A stretch of DNA of 7,615 nucleotides from Lachnoclostridium sp. UBA739 (lineage in GTDB: Bacteria; Bacillota_A; Clostridia; Lachnospirales; Lachnospiraceae), in the NCBI GenBank assembly GCA_002297865.1, contig DBKX01000121.1, forward strand, positions 1 through 7,615, given 5' to 3'. Shown here piece after piece: positions 1 through 5,997 of the stretch. A program made the position numbers and the translations under genes. Under the pieces are notes generated by a model. That model made no database searches, had not been told where the DNA came from, and worked only from the letters and a program-made list of their open reading frames with translations. Positions within the stretch are counted from its first letter, which is position 1; every line of letters starts with the position of its first letter.

Positions 1-310
1 ACTTCAGGTAGTAGGTGACCGAGTGATTACTGCTATGTACCGTTATTCGGAAAATGGTGATTTTCGTGCCAACATATCCAATGGTGGAAAGATGAAACCG
101 TATCAATGGACGAAAGAACAGGAAGAATTTGCTGTTAGAAGTACGAGAGCAATCGGACTAGATTTTGCTGGTGTTGATATTTTGTTTGGCGAGCAGGAAG
201 AACCAATTGTGTGTGAAGTGAATTCCAATGCACATTTTAAAAATATCTACGATTGCACTGGTGTGAATACGGCACAGTACATTTTAGAGTATATGAAACA
301 ATCAATTTAG
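1..310 (+). CDS. RimK-like ATP-grasp ligase, C-terminal part (5' truncated by window edge)
   Basis: The frame is open from base 2 to the TAG at 308-310, so this is the last ~103 residues of a longer gene; the GTG at 23 is internal. Visible motifs match the C-terminal half of RimK/LysX-type ATP-grasp carboxylate-amine ligases: an LQVVGDRVITAMYR strand, FRANISNGG (RimK has a similar Arg-x-Asn...GG nucleotide/metal loop), AGVDILFG, and CEVNSNAHF, whose E-x-N pattern fits the family's Mg2+/ATP ligands. These enzymes activate a carboxylate as acyl phosphate and join it to an amine, usually adding Glu or a related amino acid to a peptide, protein or carrier. The substrate cannot be read from the fragment. 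The next gene is a clear paralogue 12 nt downstream, so the two probably form an operon. Family assignment is firm; function is open. Confidence 0.85.
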   Translation, partial: LQVVGDRVITAMYRYSENGDFRANISNGGKMKPYQWTKEQEEFAVRSTRAIGLDFAGVDILFGEQEEPIVCEVNSNAHFKNIYDCTGVNTAQYILEYMKQSI

Positions 311-322
311 GAGAGGAAAGCA

Positions 323-1198
323 ATGAGTGAGAGAACCTTACAAGGATGGATTTTATATAATAGAGAAGATGCGAAAAGAAATGCAGGATATATTGATTTT
401 TACAAAGTTGAGGGTGAAAAACTTGGTATAGAGATGCATCTTCTTTATATAGAAGATATTGAATTTGGCGTTCAGTATGATGAATGGTATCTGTGTTATC
501 AAGGAAAAGAAATGGATAAGCCTGATTTTGCAATCGTACGCATGAATTATCCACTTCTTAGCAGACAGCTAGAATTATTGGAGATTCCAGTGTTTAATAG
601 TTCTTTTGTTGCCTCTGTCTGCAATGACAAAGCGCAGACGTACCAATATGTAGCCAAAACAGGGGTAGCTATGGTAGATAGCAGATTTGTCCATAAAAGT
701 TTTCTGTTAGAACAGTTAAATACAGTGAAAAGACCATTTGTGGTGAAATCTGTATCGGGACATGGCGGTTCACAAGTATTTCTTGTAGAAGATGGAGATG
801 ACATAGTACCAGTTTATGAAAAATTAGATGACCATGTTGTCATTCAGCCACTAGCTAGTTCTAAAAAACAGGACTTACGAGTTTACATTGTGGGAAATGA
901 AATGGTAGGGGCTGTCCTTCGAACAGGAAAAGATGGTTTTCGATCCAATTTTTCATTAGGCGGGAAAGCGGAGTTTTATACATTGGAAGAAGATGAAAAA
1001 GCAATTGTAGAGAAAATTGTAGACTTATTTGACTTTGGATTAGCAGGAATCGATTTTATCATAGGGGACAATGGAGCATTGATTTTTAATGAGATTGAAG
1101 ATGTGGTTGGGTCCCGCATGTTATACAGTTGTTCGGATATTAATATTGTAGCACTATATTTAGAGTATATTAAGAAACAGATATACAAGAGGTTGTAA
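323..1198 (+). CDS. RimK-like ATP-grasp ligase (291 aa)
   Basis: Complete 291-residue soluble protein. The ATG at 323 has GAGAGG at 311-316, six bases upstream. The order of motifs is that of RimK/LysX ATP-grasp enzymes: an N-terminal pre-ATP domain (residues 1-100, starting with WILYNREDAKRN), NDK at 101-103, the ATP-binding strand and glycine loop FVVKSVSGHGGS (139-150, Lys142), DLRVYIVG (184-191), Arg200, FRSNFSLGG (206-214), AGIDFI (241-246) and FNEIEDVVGSRM (255-266). The last motif has Glu257 but Glu/Asp at 259-260 where the upstream paralogue has Asn, so the metal-ligand set may differ. By family it should form an amide bond between an amino acid and a carboxylate with ATP; the acceptor is unknown. 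It follows its paralogue and is separated from fhs by a promoter, so it may be unrelated to the peptide cluster beyond fhs. A link through aminoacyl-ACP chemistry, as for BtrJ in butirosin synthesis, is possible but speculative. Confidence 0.9.
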   Translation: MSERTLQGWILYNREDAKRNAGYIDFYKVEGEKLGIEMHLLYIEDIEFGVQYDEWYLCYQGKEMDKPDFAIVRMNYPLLSRQLELLEIPVFNSSFVASVCNDKAQTYQYVAKTGVAMVDSRFVHKSFLLEQLNTVKRPFVVKSVSGHGGSQVFLVEDGDDIVPVYEKLDDHVVIQPLASSKKQDLRVYIVGNEMVGAVLRTGKDGFRSNFSLGGKAEFYTLEEDEKAIVEKIVDLFDFGLAGIDFIIGDNGALIFNEIEDVVGSRMLYSCSDINIVALYLEYIKKQIYKRL

Positions 1199-1211
1199 AA
1201 TGCTTTTTTTT
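1184..1211 (+). terminator. weak terminator-like hairpin after the ATP-grasp pair
   Basis: TACAA (1184-1188), GAGG loop, TTGTA (1193-1197), then six bases and a run of eight T (1204-1211). The stem is only 5 bp, AT-rich and overlaps the stop codon, so termination would be inefficient. The T-tract also lies inside the spacer of the candidate fhs promoter, so it may have no terminator role. Confidence 0.3.
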
Positions 1212-1221
1212 ATGATATTAT
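1193..1221 (+). promoter_or_regulatory. candidate sigma-A promoter for fhs
   Basis: TTGTAA (1193-1198, 4/6 to TTGACA), a 17-base spacer and TATTAT (1216-1221, 5/6 to TATAAT). Transcription would start near 1228, leaving a leader of about 38 nt with GGAGG at 1252-1256, nine bases before the ATG at 1266. No riboswitch-sized leader is present. Confidence 0.5.
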
Positions 1222-1265
1222 CGAATCTGAGTTTAATGATTATTTAATTTGGGAGGACACGAAGC

Positions 1266-2936
1266 ATGAAGACAGATATACAAATTGCTCAAGAGGCGAA
1301 TATGAAACACATTAAAGATGTAGCAGCTTTGTTACATATCGCGGAAGATGATTTGGAATTCTATGGAAAGTATAAAGCAAAGTTATCTGATGACCTTTGG
1401 GAAAAAGTGAAAGATAATAAGGATGGAAAGTTAATTCTTGTTACAGCAATTAACCCAACGCCTGCTGGAGAAGGTAAAACAACTACAACCGTTGGTTTAG
1501 GACAGGCATTTGGAAAACTAGGTAAAAAGTCAGTCATTGCATTACGTGAACCATCATTGGGACCATGTTTCGGTATAAAAGGTGGAGCTGCGGGCGGTGG
1601 TTATGCGCAGGTTGTACCAATGGAAGATTTGAATTTACATTTCACAGGTGATTTCCATGGGATTACATCAGCGAATAACTTACTAGCTGCTATGCTTGAT
1701 AACCATATACAACAGGGAAATGCTTTAAATATTGACCCAAATCAGATTGTTTGGAAAAGATGTTTAGATATGAATGACCGTGTACTTCGTAATATCGTAG
1801 TAGGTCTTGGCAAGAAAACAGACGGTGTTGTTCGTGAAGACCACTTTATCATTACAGTGGCATCTGAAATTATGGCAATCCTTTGCCTTGCAGAAAATAT
1901 GCAGGACTTAAAGGAACGTCTTGGCAGAATCATTGTAGCATATACTTATGAAGGAACTCCTGTCACAGCCAAAGAACTGAACGCAGTTGGTTCCATGGCA
2001 GCACTTTTAAAAGATGCAATCAAGCCAAACCTGATTCAGACATTGGAAAATACCCCTGCAATTGTTCACGGTGGACCATTTGCTAATATCGCACATGGAT
2101 GTAACAGTGTCCGTGCAACAAAGACAGCCTTAAAGTTAGCTGATTATGCAATTACAGAAGCAGGTTTTGGTGCTGACTTAGGTGCTGAAAAATTCTTTGA
2201 TATTAAATGCCGTATGGCTGATTTAAAACCAGATGCAGTCGTTTTAGTAGCTACTGTACGTGCTTTAAAATACAATGGTGGTGTACCTAAGACTGAGTTA
2301 AGTGCTGAGAATCTGGATGCTTTGAAAAAAGGTATCGTGAACTTGGAAAAGCATATTGAAAATGTTCAGAAATACGGTGTGCCATGTGTTGTTACATTAA
2401 ACCGCTTTATTACGGACTCTGATGCAGAACTTGCTTATGTAAAAGAATTCTGTGAATCCAGAGGATGTGAATTTGCATTATCTGAGGTTTGGGAAAAAGG
2501 CGGCGAAGGCGGAATTGAGTTAGCCAACAAAGTTATGGAAACTCTTGAAAGCAAAGAAAGCCATTTCAAACCACTTTATGATAACTCCCTATCAATCAAA
2601 GAAAAGATCGAAACAATTGCAAAAGAAATCTATGGAGCTGCCAGTGTGACATTTGACCCATTAGCACAGAAAGCCATGAACCGCTTAGAAGAACTTGGAT
2701 TTGGCAATATGCCTGTATGTATGGCGAAGAATCAGTATTCCTTGTCAGACGATGCAACTCTTCTTGGCAGACCTGAAAACTTTAATATTAATATTCGTGA
2801 GATTTATGTATCTGCAGGTGCAGGATTTGTAGTTGCGATTACTGGTACGGTCATGACTATGCCAGGACTTCCTAAGAAGCCTGCTGCTGAGAATATTGAT
2901 GTGAATGAGGACGGAGTTATTACGGGATTGTTCTAA
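1266..2936 (+). CDS. fhs: formate--tetrahydrofolate ligase
   Basis: Cytosolic enzyme that joins formate to tetrahydrofolate with ATP, giving 10-formyl-THF. It supplies one-carbon units for purines and formyl-Met and, in acetogens, serves the methyl branch of the Wood-Ljungdahl pathway. At 556 residues it has the usual family length. Visible signatures are the P-loop [10 protein letters not shown] (64-73), the first family signature [14 protein letters not shown] followed by [14 protein letters not shown], and the second signature [13 protein letters not shown]. The ATG at 1266 has GGAGG nine bases upstream. It has its own promoter and is followed by a hairpin, so it appears monocistronic. There is no frameshift or missing motif. 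It is likely a core gene beside which the peptide cluster sits; presence of fhs alone does not show that the host is an acetogen. Confidence 0.98.
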   Translation: MKTDIQIAQEANMKHIKDVAALLHIAEDDLEFYGKYKAKLSDDLWEKVKDNKDGKLILVTAINPTPAGEGKTTTTVGLGQAFGKLGKKSVIALREPSLGPCFGIKGGAAGGGYAQVVPMEDLNLHFTGDFHGITSANNLLAAMLDNHIQQGNALNIDPNQIVWKRCLDMNDRVLRNIVVGLGKKTDGVVREDHFIITVASEIMAILCLAENMQDLKERLGRIIVAYTYEGTPVTAKELNAVGSMAALLKDAIKPNLIQTLENTPAIVHGGPFANIAHGCNSVRATKTALKLADYAITEAGFGADLGAEKFFDIKCRMADLKPDAVVLVATVRALKYNGGVPKTELSAENLDALKKGIVNLEKHIENVQKYGVPCVVTLNRFITDSDAELAYVKEFCESRGCEFALSEVWEKGGEGGIELANKVMETLESKESHFKPLYDNSLSIKEKIETIAKEIYGAASVTFDPLAQKAMNRLEELGFGNMPVCMAKNQYSLSDDATLLGRPENFNINIREIYVSAGAGFVVAITGTVMTMPGLPKKPAAENIDVNEDGVITGLF

Positions 2937-2979
2937 GAATAAAATCAGATAAAACAGAATTTGAAAAAGTACAAATTTA

Positions 2980-3030
2980 GGAGCTGTCGCTTAAACGATT
3001 AAAAAATCGTGAAGCGGGAGCTTCATTTCT
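2980..3030 (+). terminator. intrinsic terminator-like hairpin after fhs
   Basis: A long interrupted stem: GGAGCT (2980-2985) with AGCTTC (3019-3024, one G-T pair), CGCTT (2988-2992) with AAGCG (3012-3016), and ACGATT (2995-3000) with AATCGT (3005-3010), closing an AAAA loop. The following bases ATTTCTT are U-rich but interrupted. A competing small hairpin GAAGC-GGGA-GCTTC occupies 3011-3024. Position 44 nt after the fhs stop fits a terminator separating fhs from the peptide cluster. Confidence 0.7.
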
Positions 3031-3125
3031 TATGAAAAGGATGTCAAACTCGAAGATTTTAGCACGATAATTTTAAGATTATTTAGAATTTTGTGATATT
3101 AGGTCTAAAAAGTGATAAAAATTAT

Positions 3126-3154
3126 GAAATTTATAAGAAAAAATCGAAATTTAT
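3126..3154 (+). promoter_or_regulatory. direct-repeat operator candidate upstream of a promoter
   Basis: GAAATTTAT occurs at 3126-3134 and again at 3146-3154, a 20-base period that puts both copies on one DNA face. The second copy ends ten bases before the -35 hexamer at 3165. This layout resembles activator sites of LytTR/AgrA-type response regulators, which bind paired 9-bp repeats about two helical turns apart. The motif is AT-only except for one G, so chance occurrence is a real possibility. Confidence 0.35.
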
Positions 3155-3164
3155 CAATAGATAG

Positions 3165-3194
3165 TTGACCTAAACCTACAAAATGTGGCATACT
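3165..3194 (+). promoter_or_regulatory. candidate promoter P1 of the peptide cluster
   Basis: TTGACC (3165-3170, 5/6), an 18-base spacer, and CATACT (3189-3194, 4/6) preceded by TG one base upstream, i.e. an extended -10. Transcription would begin near 3201, about 112 nt before the precursor ATG, and would include both arms of the 15-bp inverted repeat. Confidence 0.5.
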
Positions 3195-3222
3195 AAGTAT
3201 ACGGTTAGTGAAAGTTGAGTAT

Positions 3223-3250
3223 TTGACACAGCTAACCTAAATATTATACC
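3223..3250 (+). promoter_or_regulatory. candidate promoter P2 of the peptide cluster
   Basis: A perfect TTGACA (3223-3228), a 16-base spacer and TATACC (3245-3250, 4/6). The -10 lies inside the left inverted-repeat arm (3243-3257), so a protein bound to that arm would block it. The predicted start is about 50 nt before the precursor ATG. Confidence 0.5.
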
Positions 3251-3257
3251 GGCAATA
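3243..3257 (+). repeat. 15-bp inverted repeat, left arm
   Basis: ATTATACCGGCAATA, the exact reverse complement of 3550-3564. It overlaps the -10 of candidate promoter P2. Its CCGG core is conspicuous in otherwise AT-rich intergenic DNA. The match stops at exactly 15 bp. Confidence 0.9.
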
Positions 3258-3312
3258 AAGAAATGTTACATAGTGTAAGAACAATATTAATTGAAGAGAG
3301 GATGTTGTTATT

Positions 3313-3450
3313 ATGGAAAATATTTTTAAAAGTGTAGAAATGAATATGGAAGATTGTGAAGTAACTGTTTCAGATTTCTCTGAATTAGAAGAAATGGTAA
3401 CACCAGGTAGTGGTACAGGCTGTAACTGTGCTGCAGCAGCTGTAAGATAA
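3313..3450 (+). CDS. putative RiPP precursor peptide (45 aa)
   Basis: ATG at 3313, TAA at 3448-3450. The peptide opens MENIFKSVEMNMEDCEVTVS, runs through DFSELEEMV, and ends TPGSGTGCNCAAAAVR. Residues 1-28 are strongly acidic, as RiPP leaders often are. The last 16 residues are small and neutral with Cys37 and Cys39 in a CxC motif; Cys15 lies in the leader. The ELEEMVTPGSG stretch resembles the leader-core junction of many Firmicute peptide precursors, with cleavage plausible around Gly-Ser-Gly, but no strict Gly-Gly motif is present. AGAGAGG (3295-3301) is the ribosome site, spaced 11 nt, slightly long. It is immediately upstream of an acyltransferase, a radical SAM/SPASM maturase and an M50 protease, the context expected for their substrate. 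I do not recognise a named family with certainty; clostridial Cys-containing radical-SAM bacteriocin precursors are the closest idea. Confidence 0.8.
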   Translation: MENIFKSVEMNMEDCEVTVSDFSELEEMVTPGSGTGCNCAAAAVR

Positions 3451-3456
3451 TTTTAA

Positions 3457-3530
3457 AAGAAATTAGTTGCTGGAGTATCAAAGTTACTATAAGCAAACCC
3501 ATAATATGGGGTAATTTCTTCTGTTATTAT
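3457..3530 (+). terminator. attenuator/partial terminator between precursor and biosynthetic genes
   Basis: AAGAAATTA (3457-3465) is perfectly complementary to TAATTTCTT (3512-3520). Inside, TTGC (3467-3470) can pair with GCAA (3493-3496), and CCCAT-AAT-ATGGG (3498-3510) forms a tight hairpin immediately before TAATTTCTTCTGTTATTAT. The U-tract is interrupted, so partial termination is more likely than complete stop. In RiPP operons such an element gives more precursor mRNA than enzyme mRNA. Confidence 0.55.
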
Positions 3531-3549
3531 CATTAATTTAGTAAACATA

Positions 3550-3564
3550 TATTGCCGGTATAAT
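3550..3564 (+). repeat. 15-bp inverted repeat, right arm
   Basis: TATTGCCGGTATAAT, the exact reverse complement of 3243-3257; 292 bases lie between the arms, containing the precursor gene and attenuator. The last six bases are a consensus -10 (TATAAT, 3559-3564) directed at the next gene, but no good -35 is present 16-18 bases upstream and the start point would fall on the ribosome site, so I do not call a promoter. Confidence 0.9.
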
Positions 3565-3582
3565 TTATTTCTGGAGGTAGTT

Positions 3583-4635
3583 ATGGTTGATGATAAATCT
3601 TTACAAGAAGCATTCGTATGGAACCAGCAACCTGAACTAGTAGGTGATTGCAGGCTGGTGTTACTTACACAGTTATTTAGATTTTACGAAACTGCAATTG
3701 AACCGTATGACATATTGGGATATGGTGAAGGTTTATGTTTCCAATTAGATAGCATGAAATTATCTGACAAAGTAGAACTAGTTAGCGTATGGGGAAGAAA
3801 TTTGGAATGTGGCTTAAAATTCTGTAAAGATTCGTCAATTCCATTCGTAAAAGCAAAATCCAATGAACCAGAAATTGAAGTGTTGGATCCAGAGCTGATA
3901 ACAATACAAAAGGAAAAAGGTCCTATTATTGTTGCAGTAGATCGTTTTTTTCTGGATTTTCTAAAGATTAAAAAAGCCCATTTTGGCTATCATGTAGTCA
4001 TGATAAAAGATTTTGATGTGATACATAATACAGCGGATATTTTGGATGTAATGTCTTCTAAGGTAGAAACGATAAGTCTTCAGGCATTGAAAAGAGGTAT
4101 GTATGTCAAGTTAGACTTTGCTTCTCCTAATGGAGAGTTTTATTATATCAATAATAATTTTAGTTATAAAGATAAGTCGGTAAATGATTTTAAAAAAGCA
4201 GTTTTGAATCAGGCAACTGCCTTTTTAGAAAAGAACGGCGCAATTGAAAATATGCTTGAGTTATCTCGGTTTCTGAAGAAGTTTGGTAAGAAGGGAAAGA
4301 AAAGTAAAAAGTATCAGTGCTATTTGGAATATCAGATACCAGTGCTGCGGTCGGGTTTCAAGGAACAGGAAGCGAGTGGAACATTTTATAGACAGTTATA
4401 CCTACAATTTTTGAAAGAGAATGGTAAACTTTTTAATATGTGTAAAGAAATGAAAATGGTTTTGGACGATTTCGAAAGAGATGTTCTTTTATGGAAGACA
4501 ATATATTCTGATAGAAATGCATTAGATGGAACAATATTTCAACAGACAGAATTTATTGCGGAACGTTTGGATGAAATTGCTGCTTTAGAGAAGAATATTT
4601 TTTTCAAGCTAAAGGAAATTATTATAAATGCTTAA
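3583..4635 (+). CDS. BtrH-like acyltransferase (BtrH N-terminal/DUF4872-type)
   Basis: 350-residue soluble protein. ATG at 3583 has GGAGG at 3573-3577, five bases upstream. Residues ~20-190 follow the pattern of the BtrH N-terminal domain: GDCRLVLLTQLFRFY with Cys23, ILGYGEGLCF (44-53), a GPIIVAVDRFFLDFL strand (113-127), HFGYHVVMIKDFD with His137, and VIHNTAD with Asp152. Cys23-His137-Asp152 reads as a papain-like triad. The C-terminal half, with SGTFYRQLYLQFL, is consistent with the DUF4872 region of such proteins. BtrH itself moves an acyl group from a carrier protein to an aminoglycoside amine in butirosin synthesis. An ACP-ligase fusion lies four genes on, so transfer of an ACP-bound acyl or aminoacyl group to an amine, possibly on the peptide, is the natural inference. 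A cysteine protease role is the main alternative. The lysine-rich segment at about 266-280 is unusual. The family call is from pattern recall, not a search. Confidence 0.72.
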   Translation: MVDDKSLQEAFVWNQQPELVGDCRLVLLTQLFRFYETAIEPYDILGYGEGLCFQLDSMKLSDKVELVSVWGRNLECGLKFCKDSSIPFVKAKSNEPEIEVLDPELITIQKEKGPIIVAVDRFFLDFLKIKKAHFGYHVVMIKDFDVIHNTADILDVMSSKVETISLQALKRGMYVKLDFASPNGEFYYINNNFSYKDKSVNDFKKAVLNQATAFLEKNGAIENMLELSRFLKKFGKKGKKSKKYQCYLEYQIPVLRSGFKEQEASGTFYRQLYLQFLKENGKLFNMCKEMKMVLDDFERDVLLWKTIYSDRNALDGTIFQQTEFIAERLDEIAALEKNIFFKLKEIIINA

Positions 4636-4662
4636 AATGCAAATGTATTGAGGAGGAAGAAT

Positions 4663-5997
4663 ATGTCTGAACTTAATCATATATATAAAAAGGAAAATAA
4701 TTATTATATAGTGGATGGGGATAATTTATCCATCTATAAATTGCCAGATACCATGAATGAAGAATTGGATAAGTGTAGCAAAGAAAAATTGGAAAATGAT
4801 ATAAAACAAACCTGTCTAAAAAAGTGTGAAACTTATGAGGTGAAGAATAAACAGGAAAAGAATATATGCAACAGACTAATTATCACTTTGTCAAATTACT
4901 GTAATTTGGAATGTAAATACTGTTATGCCTGTGGAGGTTCCTATCAGAAAGAATCAGCTGGCAATATGAGCCTGGATACACTAAAGAACACAATTGAAGG
5001 AGTTTTAAAATTATATCCAGATGGAATTGATATGATTCAGTTTTTTGGAGGAGAGCCTCTGATGAACAAAAGTGTATTAGTCGATGGAGTTGTTTATATT
5101 GATCAGTATTTCAAAGAAAAAGGTATTAAAAGACCTCATTTTACCATTGTTACCAATGGAACTTTAATTGATGAAGAAATGATAGAGTTATTTGATACCT
5201 ATTTTGATTCTGTTACCATTAGTCTAGATGGGGAGAAAGCTATAAATGATCAAAGCAGAGTGTTCCATGGAAGCGATAAAAGTGTATATGATACAGTAAT
5301 ACATACAATTCAAAAAATGAATAGAACGAGAAAATATTTCTTATGTATAGAGATAACAGTAACGCCTTATCACATAAAAGATTATTTAGAAAAGGGGACG
5401 ATAAGTTCTCTTACACCATTAAAGAATCTACAAGCAGATTCTTTTGAAATTTCACCAGTATTTCATAAAGACAAGAAAGAGTATCAGATGCAGATTCTTG
5501 ATATGGAGTTGGTAAAAAGCTTTTTCGAAGAATGGGTGAAGGAATCTTTTGATAATACCAGCGATTTAAAGGGAAAGTATCATTTACTTGGTGGTATTTT
5601 AACAGCGATTACCAAAAAGGAGTATTGTGGAAACAATTGTGGAGCAGTGGTTTCCGATGTTGCAGTTGATGTAAACGGTGATATGTATCCATGTTTTATG
5701 TTCATAGGATTTGAACGTTATATTATTGGGAATGTCAATAGTCTCGTAAAAGACGAATATGATGAGAAAAACTTGAACTTGCGAGAATACTTAAGTAAGG
5801 CAAATGAAAATGAAGATTGTCTAAAATGCTGGTCTAGAAAGCTTTGTGCAAATTCTTACGGACACTGTATTGGATCGAGACTACTGTTTCACGGTAATGT
5901 GGACAAACCAATACCGTTTGCATGTGAGATTGGAAAAGCGGTAATTGAACGGTCAATTGTTGAATTGTCTAAAACGATTGGAGAAGAAAATGGATAA
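4663..5997 (+). CDS. radical SAM/SPASM peptide maturase
   Basis: Starts at ATG 4663, preceded by AGGAGG at 4651-4656; the in-frame TTG at 4648 lies upstream of that site and is rejected. The protein is 444 aa. Radical SAM core: CNLECKYC at 80-87 (Cys80, Cys84, Cys87, the CX3CX2C [4Fe-4S] site), FFGGEP (127-132) for SAM binding, and TIVTNGTLI and VTISLDG strands typical of the barrel. C-terminal SPASM region: Cys322, Cys326, Gly339, Cys344 (C-X12-G-X4-C), then CLKC (386-389), Cys395, Cys402 and Cys421, enough ligands for two auxiliary clusters. This architecture is that of RiPP maturases making thioether, C-C or epimerised linkages from a SAM-derived radical. The N-terminal 65 residues are not clearly a peptide-recognition domain. 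With a CxC precursor upstream, Cys-centred crosslinking is a reasonable guess. The stop overlaps the next gene by 8 bp, implying translational coupling. Confidence 0.93.
   Translation: MSELNHIYKKENNYYIVDGDNLSIYKLPDTMNEELDKCSKEKLENDIKQTCLKKCETYEVKNKQEKNICNRLIITLSNYCNLECKYCYACGGSYQKESAGNMSLDTLKNTIEGVLKLYPDGIDMIQFFGGEPLMNKSVLVDGVVYIDQYFKEKGIKRPHFTIVTNGTLIDEEMIELFDTYFDSVTISLDGEKAINDQSRVFHGSDKSVYDTVIHTIQKMNRTRKYFLCIEITVTPYHIKDYLEKGTISSLTPLKNLQADSFEISPVFHKDKKEYQMQILDMELVKSFFEEWVKESFDNTSDLKGKYHLLGGILTAITKKEYCGNNCGAVVSDVAVDVNGDMYPCFMFIGFERYIIGNVNSLVKDEYDEKNLNLREYLSKANENEDCLKCWSRKLCANSYGHCIGSRLLFHGNVDKPIPFACEIGKAVIERSIVELSKTIGEENG

Larger units (their letters stand above)
3031..3312 (+). promoter_or_regulatory. 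AT-rich regulatory region upstream of the precursor gene
   Basis: About 280 bases with no convincing ORF on either strand. It contains an imperfect palindrome TAATTTTAAGATTA (3068-3081), TTAGGTC (3099-3105) matched inversely by GACCTAA (3167-3173), a 9-bp direct repeat (3126-3134 and 3146-3154), two candidate promoters, the inverted pair GGTTAG (3203-3208) and CTAACC (3232-3237), and the left arm of a 15-bp inverted repeat. This density of short repeats around promoters suggests control by one or more DNA-binding regulators, none of which is encoded in the window. Confidence 0.5.

Noticed and set aside
23..25. GTG at 23 as a true gene start
   Set aside because: The frame is open to the left edge and the protein begins in the middle of the ATP-grasp fold, so the gene is truncated rather than short.
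237..554. 105-codon ORF on the - strand
   Set aside because: It lies across two well-supported + strand ATP-grasp genes, has no recognisable domain and no ribosome site of note; it is a reading-frame shadow. The same applies to the - strand ORFs at 547-804, 976-1188, 1742-1933, 6015-6221, 6133-6399, 6865-7074 and 7319-7513.
3302..3304. ATG at 3302 as an alternative precursor start
   Set aside because: It is in a different frame from the precursor and directly abuts the ribosome site, leaving no spacing.
2937..3312. tRNA, riboswitch or CRISPR repeat in the fhs-precursor gap
   Set aside because: No cloverleaf with a GTTCRA-type arm, no regularly spaced 25-35 bp repeats and no recognisable riboswitch core were seen; the structure present is explained as terminator and promoter elements.
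3313..3450. Precursor as a lanthipeptide
   Set aside because: There is no LanB, LanC, LanM or LanKC-like gene in the window, and the core has Ser/Thr only upstream of the Cys pair; the neighbouring SPASM enzyme is the better match.
3559..3564. TATAAT as a promoter for the BtrH-like gene
   Set aside because: Only a poor -35 (TTTAGT-like) is present at suitable spacing, and transcription would start at the ribosome site. Kept as a note under the repeat arm.
4648..4662. TTG at 4648 as start of the radical SAM gene
   Set aside because: It precedes the AGGAGG at 4651-4656, which is perfectly spaced for the ATG at 4663.
5945..5989. TTG at 5945 as start of the M50 protease gene
   Set aside because: It would overlap the maturase gene by over 50 bases and add residues unlike the domain start; ATG 5990 has a good GGAG site.
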